Of a stretch of DNA of 64,000 nt, positions 12,445 to 24,435 are shown piece after piece. The stretch comes from Alnus glutinosa. Taxonomy: Eukaryota; Streptophyta; Magnoliopsida; Fagales; Betulaceae. Under the pieces are notes generated by a model, which had not been told where the DNA came from, did no database searches, and saw only the letters and a program-made list of their open reading frames with translations. Within the stretch, counting starts at the first letter, position 1. Each line of letters begins with the position of its first letter. The position numbers and the translations under genes were made by a program. The stretch covers positions 22,719,102-22,783,101 of the forward strand of contig NC_084898.1 of NCBI RefSeq assembly GCF_958979055.1, written 5' to 3'.

Positions 12445-12981
12445 CTGTCTTGGTCAATTAATATTAGCGAAAAAAAAACATACATTTTTTTATTTTTTTT
12501 TCTAAATAAAAGAAGAAGAAAACTATTTGTATAAGTGTTTGGACCATGGAGCACCAACTTTTTTAATTTGTGAGGCCTCTTAAGCAGGCTAGGAGGTTAG
12601 GAGGCTAGGCAAGAACTTTATCTTAGCAGAAACATATATTAGGGTGTAACATGCATCAAAATTAGTTCATATGTCTATAAATATAAATATATAAGTATAT
12701 ATATATATTTTGCAAGTAGGCCAAATTCTTGAATGTGTAAAGTCCCTTCACCGACTAATTAGTTCATTTCAGGGGGAACATGCAACATCTCATACAGTAA
12801 TTGACTCAACAACATGTTGCCCATTGAGTTGTTCATCTTTCTTATCTTTAAAATTAATTGAAACAAGAAATCAAATCACAGGTTTGATGATACTAATTAA
12901 GTACTTGTTTACTATCCCCTGTAACCCATCTTCGAAATATTTACGATATCAATCGAATTTCTAATCAAAATTGTTTGCTTA
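11476..12981. other. Intergenic, no gene seen
   Basis: Contains a CT microsatellite (11713-11734) and a TTC/T tract (12384-12445). No coding frame other than low-complexity ones. Confidence 0.5.
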
Positions 12982-13241
12982 TCCTCAGGATTTTTCACCA
13001 TAATTGTCTGTTTCATACGACATTTCTTGTCTTACGATGTCAATCAAATTTCTCATCAAAATTTCTGCGAATGATCCTCAGGATTTTTCACCATAATTTC
13101 CTGTATCAAACGAGATTTCTTGTCGTGATATTGATTCTGATTATATTGTGATATTTGTCTTGTTCACAATATAATTAAGACAGACAAGACATGCAATAAA
13201 TTTCGTCTAATATAGGCAATTATGGTGAGAAATCCTGAGGC
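12982..13241. mobile_element. Inverted-repeat element with a duplicated left arm
   Basis: The motif TCCTCAGGATTTTTCACCAT occurs twice on the left (starting near 12982 and 13075), and its complement ATGGTGAGAAATCCTGAGG occurs at the right end (13222-13240). The two left copies belong to a direct repeat of about 92-95 bp. A smaller internal inverted repeat (ATTATATTGTGA / TCACAATATAAT) sits between them. Non-coding and MITE-like; the target duplication is not defined. Confidence 0.55.
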
Positions 13242-15671
13242 TAGTGCAGCTGAACTCTTGTTTGACCCATCTAATTGATCTCTTATTATTGTTTGACAAA
13301 GAATTGTAAGTAATAAGGAAAAAAGTTTGAGATACTATTATTTTTACTACAATTTTTTATTCATTGACGTGACAATATTTTAGTGGTTAAAAAATTAAGC
13401 ACAAAAATTAACATGTAAATTTAATTCTTTAGTAGTTGACGTAATATATTTCTTATTTGAACTTCAAGAAAACGTTAGAAGATGTTGCAAGAAAATTTTG
13501 AAATTGTGTGAATTCTAGGTCGAAATCTTGTTCCCGGTCGACCGGCGATAATGTTTTTGGTTTTTGGTTTATTTTTTTTTATACTTATTATTTTTCAGGA
13601 TTATATTAATGGTGTTAAGTAATGGTTTATTTTTCCCATTGAAGAGCAATGAAAATGTGTCACTGAATTTCTATAACAACAAATGTCTCCATCTAAAAAA
13701 TGAGAAGAAAATAAATTATCTTGATTCTTGAATATGAGCAAAATCTAGCCCGTTCTTTTTATTTGTAATTTGAGATTATGACAGAAATTTTCTACAAACT
13801 AATTTGTATGAAATTTCATGCAATCCACATGCCACATATAAGAGTGGCATGTGTACTTTAAACATGTAAAAATAACATATTTTTTTTTATTAATGTTATT
13901 AAAAAAGCATGTGAGAAGTTCTCGCATGCCAATAGACACATGTTAATCTCATATGTGGGTTGTATGAAATTTTCTACAAACTTGAGGTTATTCAATCATA
14001 TGGGAATGAACCTAGTATAAGAATTTAATTTATGGGAATCAAATTAAAATGGAATTTTTTTTTTGGACTACAATTACTAAAGTTAGAGAAAACCTCTAAA
14101 TTCTTTTTTAGCATTGTTTTCGTAATTTCAAAAACTTTTGGGCAGTTTGGCAAAAAATTTATACACTATCATTTCTCAAACACTGAAAACTCTACTCACA
14201 TACTAATTAACTAAATGAATATTCAAATGTAGTCCTTGCCACTAACATTCTTAAAGAAAAGAAGAAGACTACAAAACTCTTCTCAAAAATTTAAAACACT
14301 TATATAAAAAAATAAATAAAAAATATATTTTTTTTAACAACTAAAAAATAATTAAAATTATTTTAAAAACAAAAAAAAGTGGTGCTACTGCAAGCTACAG
14401 TTGATGGCAACGGCCATTGTCTCGCGGCCACCAGCTAGTTTTGATGGCCTGGTGGCCACTTCCAGGGTCGTCGAATCACCACCATAGTGTCACCACTATG
14501 GTGCATCACTTTTTAAATTATTTATTTATATATTTTCTTTTTTCTTTTTTACTGAAAAAAAATGTCTCAATTTTAAATTTTTACAAAATTTTTCAAAATT
14601 TTACCAAACTAATGTTAAACTTTTCTCAAATGTGGCCACAGCAAAATTAATTCTCAACTTTTACCTTTTTCAAAACCCAAAACACTTCTCCAAATTTTAC
14701 CAACCCAATCCTTCTATTTTAATCATTTTTTTTATTTTCTTTTTTGTAATTTCTTTTGAAAAATATTAGAATATTAATTAATTTATTAAATTCACCTCTT
14801 TATTATTAGTTTAAAATTTTGAAATAAATGATAATTTAATATAGTATCATAACAGTAGTCCTGAATTTAAATATTATCTTCGTAATTTATCTTTCATTCA
14901 AATATAATTATTAGGAGTTAGGGCCTAAGAATGTGATTACATTTGTTAATGCATTTTAGGGTTTTTTTATTATTATTATTTGAAAAACTGTTCGTTAATG
15001 CATTGTAGCATTTATTATTATTATTATTATTTGAAAAAATGTTATGATGTAATATAAAGATAAAAAAATATTTTATATTTGAGTTGTTTCTTAATATTTT
15101 TGTTCCAAAACAAAAGATAATTTTAACAAAAAAGAGATTTTTTCCCATTACACACGGACCCACAGTTTTAGAGGTAATTTTGAAAGAAACAAAACAAACC
15201 CTTAAAAAAAATGAATCATATTTCAATTTTACATTTTCACTTCTGTTCAGTTTGTTTCGATGTAAAATGATTATTGTCGTAAAATATTTTTAACGAAATA
15301 AAAATCACTTTTATTTTTTAATAGTCATATAATCTTATAGTCACATTACACCGGTGTCGGAATCTGACTTGTTGGAATTCGACAATGATCTATTGGCTGG
15401 GCATGAAGGTTAACTGTGTCTACCGTATGAAAAAAATGATTTACGCTTTTACGAAATTGATTAAGCATTTTTTGTCAAAAAAAAAATTATTTCCAAGTTA
15501 ATTATTATTTTTATCCTACCGAACACCAAAAAAATATCAAAAATATTTTGCAGAACTATTTTACGTTGGAATAAACTGTGTATTATTTTGATTGCCATAA
15601 TCAGAAAATCACTTTATAAAATAAAATATAAAAAATAAAATAAAAAATGAAGGACATATCTGTCGGGTGCA
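13242..15671. other. Intergenic with MITE-like repeats
   Basis: An inverted-repeat element lies at about 13797-13981 (arms TATGAAATTTCATGCAATCC and GGGTTGTATGAAATTTTC). A related copy lies at about 25876-25968. A minus-oriented dispersed repeat copy lies at 14766-14900. No supported gene. Confidence 0.45.
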
Positions 15672-16118
15672 ATGTATCAGAAATCGGGTACAGACCTTTT
15701 TGCCGAAACAGCATATGTATCTGACACACTGTACCCTCACTTCCATCGAAGTGTTACTGTCTCAAGCCGTGTAGATCGATCCCAATGTCCACGTGTACGG
15801 CCAAATGATCCGTGTCCCCACCCCGCGCCCTTGCGATGGCGATTGAACCAAAAACGTTGGGTGAAACAACTCATCATTCATGTGGCGCCTGCCCCCACCG
15901 TACACGTGAAGCTGTTCTGTTCTGATCTGGGCGCACGCAAAGACTTCTCAGCTTTCTATCTTTCCTCAATGCCTTTTTCATTGGACGTCACAGGCTCACA
16001 GCCTTCTTTATACGACATGGGGTTTTGTGCGTTCAGGATTGCGACAGACATACGCACACGAACGCAACCATTTTATTTTATTTTATTATTTTTTTCTTTT
16101 ATTCAAAAGAAGGTATGA
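15672..16118 (+). other. GC-rich promoter-like island with ACGT boxes; 148-aa frame of doubtful value
   Basis: This stretch is unlike its AT-rich flanks. It holds CCACGTGTAC (15789-15798), TACACGTGAA (15901-15910) and GGACGTCACA (15983-15992), then a TATA-like CTTTATAC (16006-16013). ACGT-core boxes spaced this way resemble ABA- or bZIP-responsive plant promoters. A 148-aa frame runs through it but shows no domain I recognise. No gene follows downstream, so it may be a promoter orphaned by rearrangement. Confidence 0.3.
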
Positions 16119-18649
16119 TTATGTGGAGCAAAATAATTGAAGGCAAATTTGCGTGGCTTATAGTGGTTGGCCGAACATGGCACGGGCCTCCAGATGGGAT
16201 TGAGGGGGCCAATGAGCCTTTTTCACTTCCGTTCCCTGTAAAAAAAAAAGGAAAAGGACAAAAAATAAAATAAATACGTATTTTTCACACGTTAAATAAC
16301 TCCAATATTTTTAGAGTCTTATTTATAAGAAATTTTCATACTTTTAATATAGGTTAAAGATTTTAAATTTAATAAACGAGGTAAAAAAATACATGTTTTT
16401 TTAATAGTATTAATAAAAAAAAGTATATATTTCTTATATGTTTAAAGAATATATATATATATATATATCACTTTTTAAAGATTGAGTTGTAGGAATTACT
16501 CGGCCTATAAGAAATTTATGTCCTTTAACAGTGGAGTCCATCTATTTTAGATAATTTAGAGCGTAAAGTCTATTTGCTTGGAGTAGATGAGTTGGGCAAA
16601 TTTTTTCTCTCAAGCTGCCCGAATTTATGTGATATTTGGGCAACCTAATAACGAATGATCTTAACCTTCAAGCGTTTGGGAGGAGTGGTAAAGTTTGCGA
16701 ACCCTAACTTTGTCTGGAAGCGCTAACTCTATCGGTATAGGACAGATAAAACAATTTTACAAGATCAACGACCCTTAGAAGAACTAATTCTATGATGAGT
16801 AAGGACTTCAAGCGGCTAAGAGGAGCGGCGAAGAAGAAAAAGAGAAGAGATGTAAAGAGGAACGACACTAAACAACTGAGAGATGGGTCGAACAATTTCG
16901 AGTTGAGCCGAGCCTAGTTGGGAGTCGCCCAGGCGAGTCATTGCATTAATTTTTGGCTTTGGAGGGCCATTCCTACAGATTGAACAATCTGACCCTCCTT
17001 CATTGAGGCAGGTGTGCCATCAAATCGGCAAAAAAGAAAAAAGAAACGATCATCTAAAGCTTTACCCAATTTGAAAACCAAGCCAAATCTGTCCCAAGAT
17101 TTGTAAAGTGAGTACTTTAGGTAGTCCCCGACTCCCCCCCCACTTAAAAGAATGTGAAGAGATAGCAACCTTCCTCCAAAATAAATTCATGTGCTCTTTG
17201 TCGGAGAAAAATGATTCAATGATGCTTGCCGATCTAGCTCAAAAGAAAACAACTTCATGCTAGATTTTTCTGTCACATCTCTTTTCCAAGTGGACCATGT
17301 GTTCCATAACCGAACCAAAATATCTCATTTTATTTTTATTTTTGATAAATAATGATATTATATGTTGGTATAGGTTCTGATACGGTGTGAACTGCATGTT
17401 CTTGGATGTTCAAAATTAAGAGACTCTTTCGGGAGTATCGTTTCGATGCCTAAAATATTCAGTCTGTCGTTTAGGTTTATATATAGACAAAGTGGTGGAG
17501 TCACACCTGAATTCTACTCCCACATAACCTAGGAGTGTTTAGAGTTTGATTTGATCTAGAAGTCCTATCCTCGTTCAACTGGGAGTTGGACTGTTGACCA
17601 GATTCTTCAAAGAATCCTTATTGGACCCGGATTGGAACTACTACCCAAATTCAACTTGGAGTAGGATTATTCCCAATATTATAAATTTTTGTAGTAAATA
17701 TGAAATTATTGAAAAAATTTATTCCATAGTCATTCTTCTTGTTTTTCTAATAGATGAATGTACTGAATCAAAATAAACTAAAACATAAGATTTTAAACAA
17801 TAGAATATGGTTGTTGATGAAAAGTAAAAAAAAAAATCGAACAACTCAAAGAACATATGTAGTATTTGTAAATAAATAAATAAAGTGTGAATGGACAAAA
17901 TTGTAAAATGAAAGATTCATAGAATAAAACAGAGAATGAAATTAAATAAATAAATGTTAGGGATGAAAATTCAGTGTCTTTGAGTCATTAGATAGACTTT
18001 TTGAAAATGAAATCTTAATAAATATCCTTTAACATTACTTATCAAAAAAACAAAAAAAAAAAATCTCCTTTAACATTCTTCATCACACATTGCCTTAAGT
18101 TGCTTCTAACATTCTTTGGCACTTGACTAATTTATCTCTAATTTAAATTAAATATTTAACGTGTTAACTCATACGTAAGAGGGAATATTAAAATATTAAT
18201 TAAATGATTAAATTTATCATTTTCTACTAACTTAAAGTTTTGAAAAGAGTGATAATTTAACAAAGGATGATAAATGTCAAGATGTGATGCTTGACCAACG
18301 GTTATGTATACGGCTAACATCATGCATATATCGTGCGCAAATGACACAAACTAGGAGTACCTCATTAATAACTGGAGACACATGACACCCCAAATTGCAT
18401 CTTAAATACAAAAAGATAAATGTTAAATATTATAATTATATCTAATATTCATCCAACAATACTAATGTCATACCCAACAGTGATTTTAAAATTACCATTT
18501 GATCAAAATTCAATAATGACCAATCATAAATCTAATAATCATTATTAAATAAACAAAAAAAAAAGAAAAAAAAAAAGAAACAGGAAGATATGAATATAAC
18601 ATCTAAAATTACTCTGGCCTTATACCGCTACCTTAACTTCCTACCCTTA
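16119..18649. other. Intergenic, no gene seen
   Basis: AT-rich DNA with a TA microsatellite (16449-16468) and a minus-oriented dispersed repeat copy (18165-18290). Minus frames near 16704-17168 have somewhat ordinary composition but no recognised domain. Confidence 0.4.
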
Positions 18650-19018
18650 GAGCATTCCCAGCAGATTATGTAAATTTCAATCTATTTTACATGATCAAAC
18701 TTGCTTTTTGCTAGTTTACATAACAACTTTTAAAACTATCTTCCATCAAATGATCTAAATTTATATCTATTTTATTAAAATAATCATTTTTAATATTTTT
18801 TTTTATTATTTTTGTTAAAAACTCATGCCCACTCCTCTCCACAAATTCCTTGAAATCACCTCTGCCATTTCATCAAACAAATGCAGAATTATCACATACA
18901 CCAGAATTATCACAGAGAAAACACAGAGATTCTTCTTCTTTTTTTTCTTCTTCTTCTTCTTCTGCTTTTTTAAGCACTGTTTGCTCTGACTTCGGAAAAT
19001 CAATATCAACCGACCGGA

Positions 19019-19212
19019 TCAAAATCAAAATCAACCCACCGGAAATCAAAATCAAAATCAAACCCACCGGAAATCAAAATCAACCCACCGAAAATCAAAA
19101 TCAAAATCAAACCCACTGGAAATCAAAATCAAATTCAACCCACCGGAAATCAAAATCAAATTCAACCCACCGGAAAATCAAAATCAAAATCAAACCCACC
19201 GGAAATCAAAAT
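19019..19212 (+). repeat. Minisatellite of CAAAATCAA-CCCACCGGAAAT units
   Basis: Interrupted repeats of 'AAATCAAAATCAA(A/C)CCCACCGG', with units of about 21-33 bp built from an AAATCA hexamer. They lie inside the Harbinger-type element. In frame they read as NQNQ/KIKIKPTG repeats in a 176-aa frame (18850-19380), which is probably not a real protein. Confidence 0.75.
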
Positions 19213-19602
19213 CAACCCACGGTGAATCTTCTTTGTCGGCGGCCCATGGTTTCCACCGAAATACCAGAAACTTCCCATGGTTTCCACCGACCTGCCGCTG
19301 GGGTTCCGTCGGTTCCTCTAGCCAGCACTGTTGAGATCTCCAACCCCCGAGCCAGTAACGACGAACGACGAGCTCGCTAGATCGCTCCAGCTCCGGCCGA
19401 CTCTGAAGCTCCAGACGGACAAGGACGTGTACCAGCTCAGCAATCCGGCAGTCGTCACTGTCGAGATCTTCAACTCCCAAGCCAGCGACGACGAGCTCGC
19501 CTATAATTCCTGGAGAGACTACCGGCAAGAGGAAGAAAGTGACGGGAAAGAGGAATAAAGTGAAAGAAAGAAGAGAAATAATCATATAAAATTGATAGAT
19601 GT

Positions 19603-19642
19603 GTGAACAGTGCGACGCCACATGTGGAGTCGCACTGTTCAC
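19603..19642. repeat. 40-nt near-perfect palindrome
   Basis: A 14-nt arm GTGAACAGTGCGAC and its exact complement flank a centre that is itself the palindrome CCACATGTGG. Only the G at 19617 and the A at 19628 break symmetry. It can form a strong hairpin or cruciform. It lies inside the Harbinger-type element. Confidence 0.9.
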
Positions 19643-19996
19643 AAATGTTCAGTGAATCTATTCTGGCGTGAGGATGGAGAAGCTAATAGAGGGATGTTTT
19701 TGTGGTTTGGTTATGTATTGTAGATTTACAGTGGCTTTTACATAAGCTGCTGGGACTGCTCTTAGAGGTACCCTTGACCCTATCTGCATATTTGTAGTAC
19801 TCACAATATTATTTTTCGTGGGCCTAAACAACATTTTGAGTCCGTTTTCCTTTTGAGTTTCGGGTAAAATTTTTTACTTTGGGCTTTTAGCATATAGGCC
19901 CATCTTTCTTTCGGCCCAAAATTAATATTGCACTATCCGATAAAATGATCTTTCTATATTTGTACCCCTTTCTCTCTGTATCTGACATTCTAAGCC

Positions 19997-20539
19997 ATGG
20001 CCGACGAGTCCAAACCGCACGTAATCTTCACGTACGGAACGCTCAAGCGAGGCTTCCCAAACTACCACCTCATGCAGTCCCTCATCGACCAAAACGACGC
20101 CGTCTTCCTCGGCCCCCACATGACCCTTCACGCCTACCCGCTCGTCTGCGGGGCCCACGGCATCCCTTTCCTGATCAACCTCCCCGGGTCGGGCTTCCGG
20201 GTCACGGGCGATCTCTACTCGGTCTCGACCCGCGGGCTCGTCCGGGTCGACGAGCTGGAGGGCACGCGCCTCGGCCACTACGAGCGCCTTCCCGTTCAGG
20301 TGATCCACACAAACGCCCCAGACGGCGTCGTTCCGGTGCAGGCCGACGCGTACTTCGCGCACAGGAGCTTCGGGGAGGGATTGTGGGAGAGGAATGGGAG
20401 AAAGGGGATGAGTGAGTACACCGAGAGGGAGGCGCGTGGGTATGTGAGAAGAGAAGACCGGCCCAAGGATAGAACTTTTCTCGATGAGGTCCGCTTCTTT
20501 CTGTGCTCTGATGCCAAAAATGACTCACCGCTGGAGTAA
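19997..20539 (+). CDS. AIG2-like gamma-glutamylcyclotransferase family protein
   Basis: Single-exon 180-aa protein of the plant AIG2-like/GGACT group, which cyclise gamma-glutamyl amides to 5-oxoproline in the cytosol. The family hallmark YGTLKRG at Y13-G19 forms the substrate-binding loop. GDLYSV (71-76) and VDELEG (84-89), with E86 as the likely catalytic acid, complete the fold. The C-terminal part is shorter and charged, as in the plant At3g02910-like branch. The start has good context (GCCATGG) and no upstream in-frame ATG is needed. The CDS is strongly GC-rich (third positions mostly C or G) against AT-rich flanks, as in many intronless plant genes. No signal peptide is seen. The exact physiological substrate is not readable from sequence. 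Confidence 0.9.
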   Translation: MADESKPHVIFTYGTLKRGFPNYHLMQSLIDQNDAVFLGPHMTLHAYPLVCGAHGIPFLINLPGSGFRVTGDLYSVSTRGLVRVDELEGTRLGHYERLPVQVIHTNAPDGVVPVQADAYFAHRSFGEGLWERNGRKGMSEYTEREARGYVRREDRPKDRTFLDEVRFFLCSDAKNDSPLE

Positions 20540-20864
20540 ATTTACGGAGATCCCAAGGGTAGTTTTGGGATTTAAGCGGGTACTCTAATTTTATTTCATA
20601 ATTTATTTTTTAATTTCTATTTTCTATTAGTTTGCATAATTGATCTGCTATATATATATTATTTATTTATTTTTATTTTGTATAAGTAGAGAGATTGTTA
20701 GGTTATGATGGAACTTAAATTTTTAGGAACCTAGATTTTTTAGATTTTAAGAAAACTTAAAACCTTTTTCCAAGAGATTAAAATTATGCTTAGTTTTATT
20801 AATCACTCACAACTATAAATAAGAGAGATACAAATATATAGATCGGAAGATGAACTCCGGACTT

Positions 20865-21014
20865 GGATCCTTTCCGGTTGAGAGGAACTGGAGAGGAGCC
20901 GATCCTTTATGTTAATGGGTATTTTGACAATTTTGCATGGTGTGAAATTACCAAAATACCTCTCAACATAAGAGACTGGCTCCTCTCCGGTTGAAGTACA
21001 ACCGGAGAGGATCC
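20865..21014. mobile_element. Short inverted-repeat element (GGATCC...GGATCC)
   Basis: The left end GGATCCTTTCCGGTTGAGAG pairs with the right end CAACCGGAGAGGATCC, and a second inner pair GGAGAGGAGCC / GGCTCCTCTCC follows. About 150 bp, non-coding. Degenerate relatives occur at 2188-2226 and 7648-7775, so it is a dispersed family. Confidence 0.6.
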
Positions 21015-21965
21015 TAATTCATGAACTCCTACCTCTGCCAAAATATAAACTCCTACCATGACTTGAAAATAAACTCCTAACCCTATTATGCGATAAACTA
21101 TGAGAGATCTGTTGTCAGAAAAACACTGCACAGTAGTGCTACAGGCTTTAACTCTTAACTGAAATAGATAATTGTGGACATACCATTTCCTACATAACAT
21201 TTTGCTTCACATTTGGGTCCCCATATCACTGCCACAGGAAATAAGAATTAGCATTAGTGCGCATCTTGTGTTAGATGCACCTATGCAGATGATCCTTTGC
21301 TCTCTTCCTGTTCATCTATGGATATTACAAATTCAAACATGTTTAATTCTTTCACTAATAAAATGATTTCTTGATTCAATTATTATGTTACTGCATACTT
21401 ATTTTCTAGCCCATCAGTCCTCAAAATCATATTGAAAGTTTTATCTTTTCTATGCCGTCAAGTCTTAAAGTCTTAAAGATAAATAAAAATTACACTATAG
21501 AATGCATTTAATGTGTTTATAGACTTTATTGTGTTCCAACTATACGTGTGCTAGAACACTGATCGAGGGTGCCTTAGCAAAAAGAGTTTGCTAGCAGGTG
21601 ATAACTCTGATGCTTAAATTAGTATAGAAATATTGAAAGCTATGAAAATAGACTATGAAGGAGTAGAAAGAGAGCCTGTAGCTTGCTTTTTATAACATTT
21701 TTCCTCCTAACCACATGCCACGTGTCCTTTCCATAGAGGGTCCCCTCTGCAACAAAATATACCACTATCCAGCAAGGAAGCATGCAGCCTTTTTAGGTCA
21801 TTTCTGATTTGGGGTAGAAATCATTTCTTTTATTGGTTGAAGTTAGAAATATGCTTTGATCATGGATTTCCTGCTTATATTTTGTTTCAATCCCTTCCAA
21901 AATCGTTCATAAAAAAAGCTGTTCCTCATTTCTTTTCCAAAACATTTGCCCTCTTAGCATTGTTT

Positions 21966-22143
21966 CTAGAGTAATTTTAGAAGTTCCTAATGTGTCACTC
22001 TTGTGTTCTTCTAATAATGAAGTGGCTTTTAAAATCACCATTTGATCAAAATTCAAAAGTGATTTCAATGGTGATTTTAAAAGCCACCTCATTTTTAGAA
22101 TAACACAAGAGTGATATAAGAGGGGCTTCTAGTATTACTCTAG
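21966..22143. mobile_element. Stowaway-like foldback MITE
   Basis: Ends CTAGAGTAATTTTAGAAG and CTTCTAGTATTACTCTAG are inverted repeats. Long inner arms (TGGCTTTTAAAATCACCATT and its complement) pair to give an almost complete hairpin. TA at both edges fits a Tc1/Mariner-type TA target. Related 'TTTTAAAATTACCAT' fragments appear at 18490 and downstream of the GRP genes. Confidence 0.65.
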
Positions 22144-23245
22144 TTTCAAATGTCTTTCTTGCTTGTGTTATGAGGGTGTTGCGCGGTCATCTGTTTAGTC
22201 TCACATTGGTTACGAACATTTTGGGCCCCGGGAAGATAACTCTTTCATTCAAAGCCTAGCTATGAACTGTCCATGGGCTTGCTTTCTCAAACCCGATTAA
22301 TCTTCCTATGCCTAAAAGATAAGGTCACTAGGTGGAAGAACCTGCAGCAGACTGTTTCGGCGCACATGTTTTGTCAAAATATTCATTGAACAAGGGAAGA
22401 ATGTATGTTTATAATTTATTTATTTTTATGAGTATTTTATATTTTGAGTTGTTTGTTCATGTATTTGTTTTGAGAAAGAAAAAATAAAATAAAATTGGAA
22501 AGCATAGCCAAAGTGGGGGATCTCTTTAGGGTACTTCTCTTTTTGTAGAATAGGTTGCTTGTTTTGACTTGGATACAAGAGGCATGCACCCTCTGTTTCT
22601 CTTCATATTATATTTTCTAATTAAAAGGTTTACTTTCCTTCAGTATTTTTAAAAAAAAAAAAAAAAAAAAATTTGTATTAAAGCATCTCTTTATTGGATT
22701 GTATTTTGAAATCTTGTTAATGGAAGTATTTGTAGAAATGGTATGTAGAATTCTTTCACTTGATTATTAATGAAGAATACATGAACATGGAAATGATGAG
22801 CATGGTGACATGTATGCATGCGGCATTGAGATGCTTTTCATGTGACATTGCGGGTAGCTTGTGAAATAAAAAGAACAGAAGAAAACGACGTCTTCTGAGC
22901 AAGAAATTGATGAAAATTTGATAGAACATCTCAAACTGATCAACTTGTGTATTCTTCATTCAAAAGTGAATAACAATCGTCTTCTCTTTTGTAGTCACCA
23001 TTGATCAAATTGATATAGCAATCAATCTAAGGCAACGGGGCGTTCTGCCTTAGATGAGATTGTTGCATTTGCAATCCCGTTCGAACCTAGTTACAAATGG
23101 TGCATTCTCCATCAGCTTAGATTGTCCCATTTGCAACCCTATTCGAACTTGATTGCGATCGGGGCATTTTGTCTTGATCTAGGCCGGACTGTCCTACATC
23201 ATATCATGGTTCAAATTGGATTGGATATTTGTTATAGCTCATAGT

Positions 23246-23383
23246 GAGGGGTGGAATTAGAATTCTAGGATGGGGGGTGATGATTTTGAAAGGGTTATAG
23301 AAGTATTTTAAAAACAAAATTGGGACTTACAAAAAAAAAATAAAAAAATTGGGGAACACATTCAACGTATAGTTCCGCTACTG
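23246..23383. mobile_element. Small hAT-type MITE
   Basis: A 138-bp insert flanked by a perfect 8-bp duplication CTCATAGT (23238-23245 and 23384-23391). Ends are GAGGGGTGGAATTA and TAGTTCCGCTACTG, imperfect inverted repeats. Its right end survives in copy 2 near 25384-25402, so it was present before the tandem duplication and was later partly deleted there. Confidence 0.65.
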
Positions 23384-23559
23384 CTCATAGTGTATAGTAT
23401 GTGGGTCATTAATTATATATGTTGTTTTAAGTCGTTTTGTGTTGCCTTGTTTCAACTACTTGCGCGCGTCATGTTATATTGAAAATTACAATTAATTAAT
23501 TCATCCAAGAAAAAAAAAATGACTACTAATATTTCCTACTAGACGGTCCTAGCTTATAT

Positions 23560-24278
23560 TAGGGATGAAATATTAGGGGTGAAAAGGCAGTGGCAGTTAG
23601 CGGTTATTGGCCAAAACTGCTAACCGTAACCGCCTAGGCGGTTACCAAAAATCACAAACAGCCTCTGCCAACCGCTACCGATTGGCGGTTAAAAACTGGC
23701 AACCATTTATTTTTTTTTTACATTTGGCCGTGCGGAAATCAACCCCTCCACCGCCAACGTCATCCTCTGCCTCTTCGTGGACCCAGCCACCACCACCACT
23801 TCAGACTCTGATGAGTTCTCATCCAACAACAATGACCACTCCAGATCTACCCAACCACCACGACCGCTCCAGATCTACCCACCCATGACCACCACTCCAG
23901 ATCTACCTTCACTCCCACGTCCTCCATCGCTAATCGTCCCTCCAGTGCCACCTAACCGTCCTCCAACTCCTCTATTGTTCCGATCTCTCCGGTTCCATCA
24001 ATAGAGCTTCCACCACCCTCGATCTCCTCCCCATCACCCTGGAGCTTCTCTTCGAAGACTGCGTTAAACGAATAGAGAGGGAGACGAGAGAGAATAGAGA
24101 TGAGAATCATGAGAGAGTTGAGAGGTGAGGGCACTGAGGGGCTGGCGGCGTGGAGAGGGAGACGAGACAGAATGTAGATGAGTCTAAGGTTTTTTTTTTT
24201 GTTTTTAATGTCTAGGTTAAATTTCCAAAACGATGTGTTTTCGGTTTTGGTGTTTTTATATCTAAAAAATAATAATAA

Positions 24279-24324
<46 letters not shown>

Positions 24325-24435
24325 GGCGGTTAGCGGTTATAACCGCCTTTCTAGGCCGGTTACCGGTTTTTAAGCGGTTTTAACGGTTTTGCGGTTATAC
24401 GGTTAGCGGTTAGCGGACGGTTATTTTCACCCCTA
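23560..24435. mobile_element. Ac-like non-autonomous hAT element
   Basis: Starts TAGGGATGAAA, the same as the maize Ac terminus, and ends TTTTCACCCCTA. It is flanked by a perfect 8-bp duplication GCTTATAT (23552-23559 and 24436-24443). Subterminal arrays of GCGGTTAGCGGTTA and complements are typical of hAT elements. The 876-bp interior has a Pro/Ser/Thr-rich frame (23607-23888), a GA-rich part and a TAA microsatellite (24271-24322). No transposase. Copy 2 of the tandem duplication shows the site without the insert. Confidence 0.85.

Larger units (their letters stand above)
18650..19761. mobile_element. PIF/Harbinger-type non-autonomous element
   Basis: Termini GAGCATTCCCAGCAGATTAT and the complement of its right end, GAGCAGTCCCAGCAGCTTAT, match at most positions. 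Both sides are flanked by TTA (18647-18649 and 19762-19764), the PIF/Harbinger target. The GAGCA-TCCCAGCAG terminus is typical of plant Harbinger/Tourist elements. The interior contains a minisatellite, a coding-like GC-rich part (19230-19560) and a 40-nt palindrome. No transposase is present. Confidence 0.75.
20540..23057. other. Intergenic with two MITEs, no gene seen
   Basis: Carries the two inverted-repeat elements annotated separately (20865-21014 and 21966-22143), an A tract at 22652-22670, and AT-rich spacer. Frames such as 20907-21200 and 21907-22092 lie across the MITEs and are not credible genes. Confidence 0.5.

Noticed and set aside
12323..12557. Frames over the T/TTC tract
   Set aside because: Poly-Phe and poly-Lys translations of a homopolymer.
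19019..19212. CRISPR-like array
   Set aside because: Direct repeats without unique spacers, in a plant transposon; it is a minisatellite.
18850..19380. 176-aa frame across the minisatellite
   Set aside because: Mostly NQNQ/KIKI repeat translation. Only the following GC-rich segment looks coding-like, and it is reported as such.
20202..20528. Minus-strand and alternate frames over the gamma-glutamylcyclotransferase gene
   Set aside because: GC-rich coding sequence leaves shadow frames open. Only the plus frame has YGTLKRG and VDELEG.
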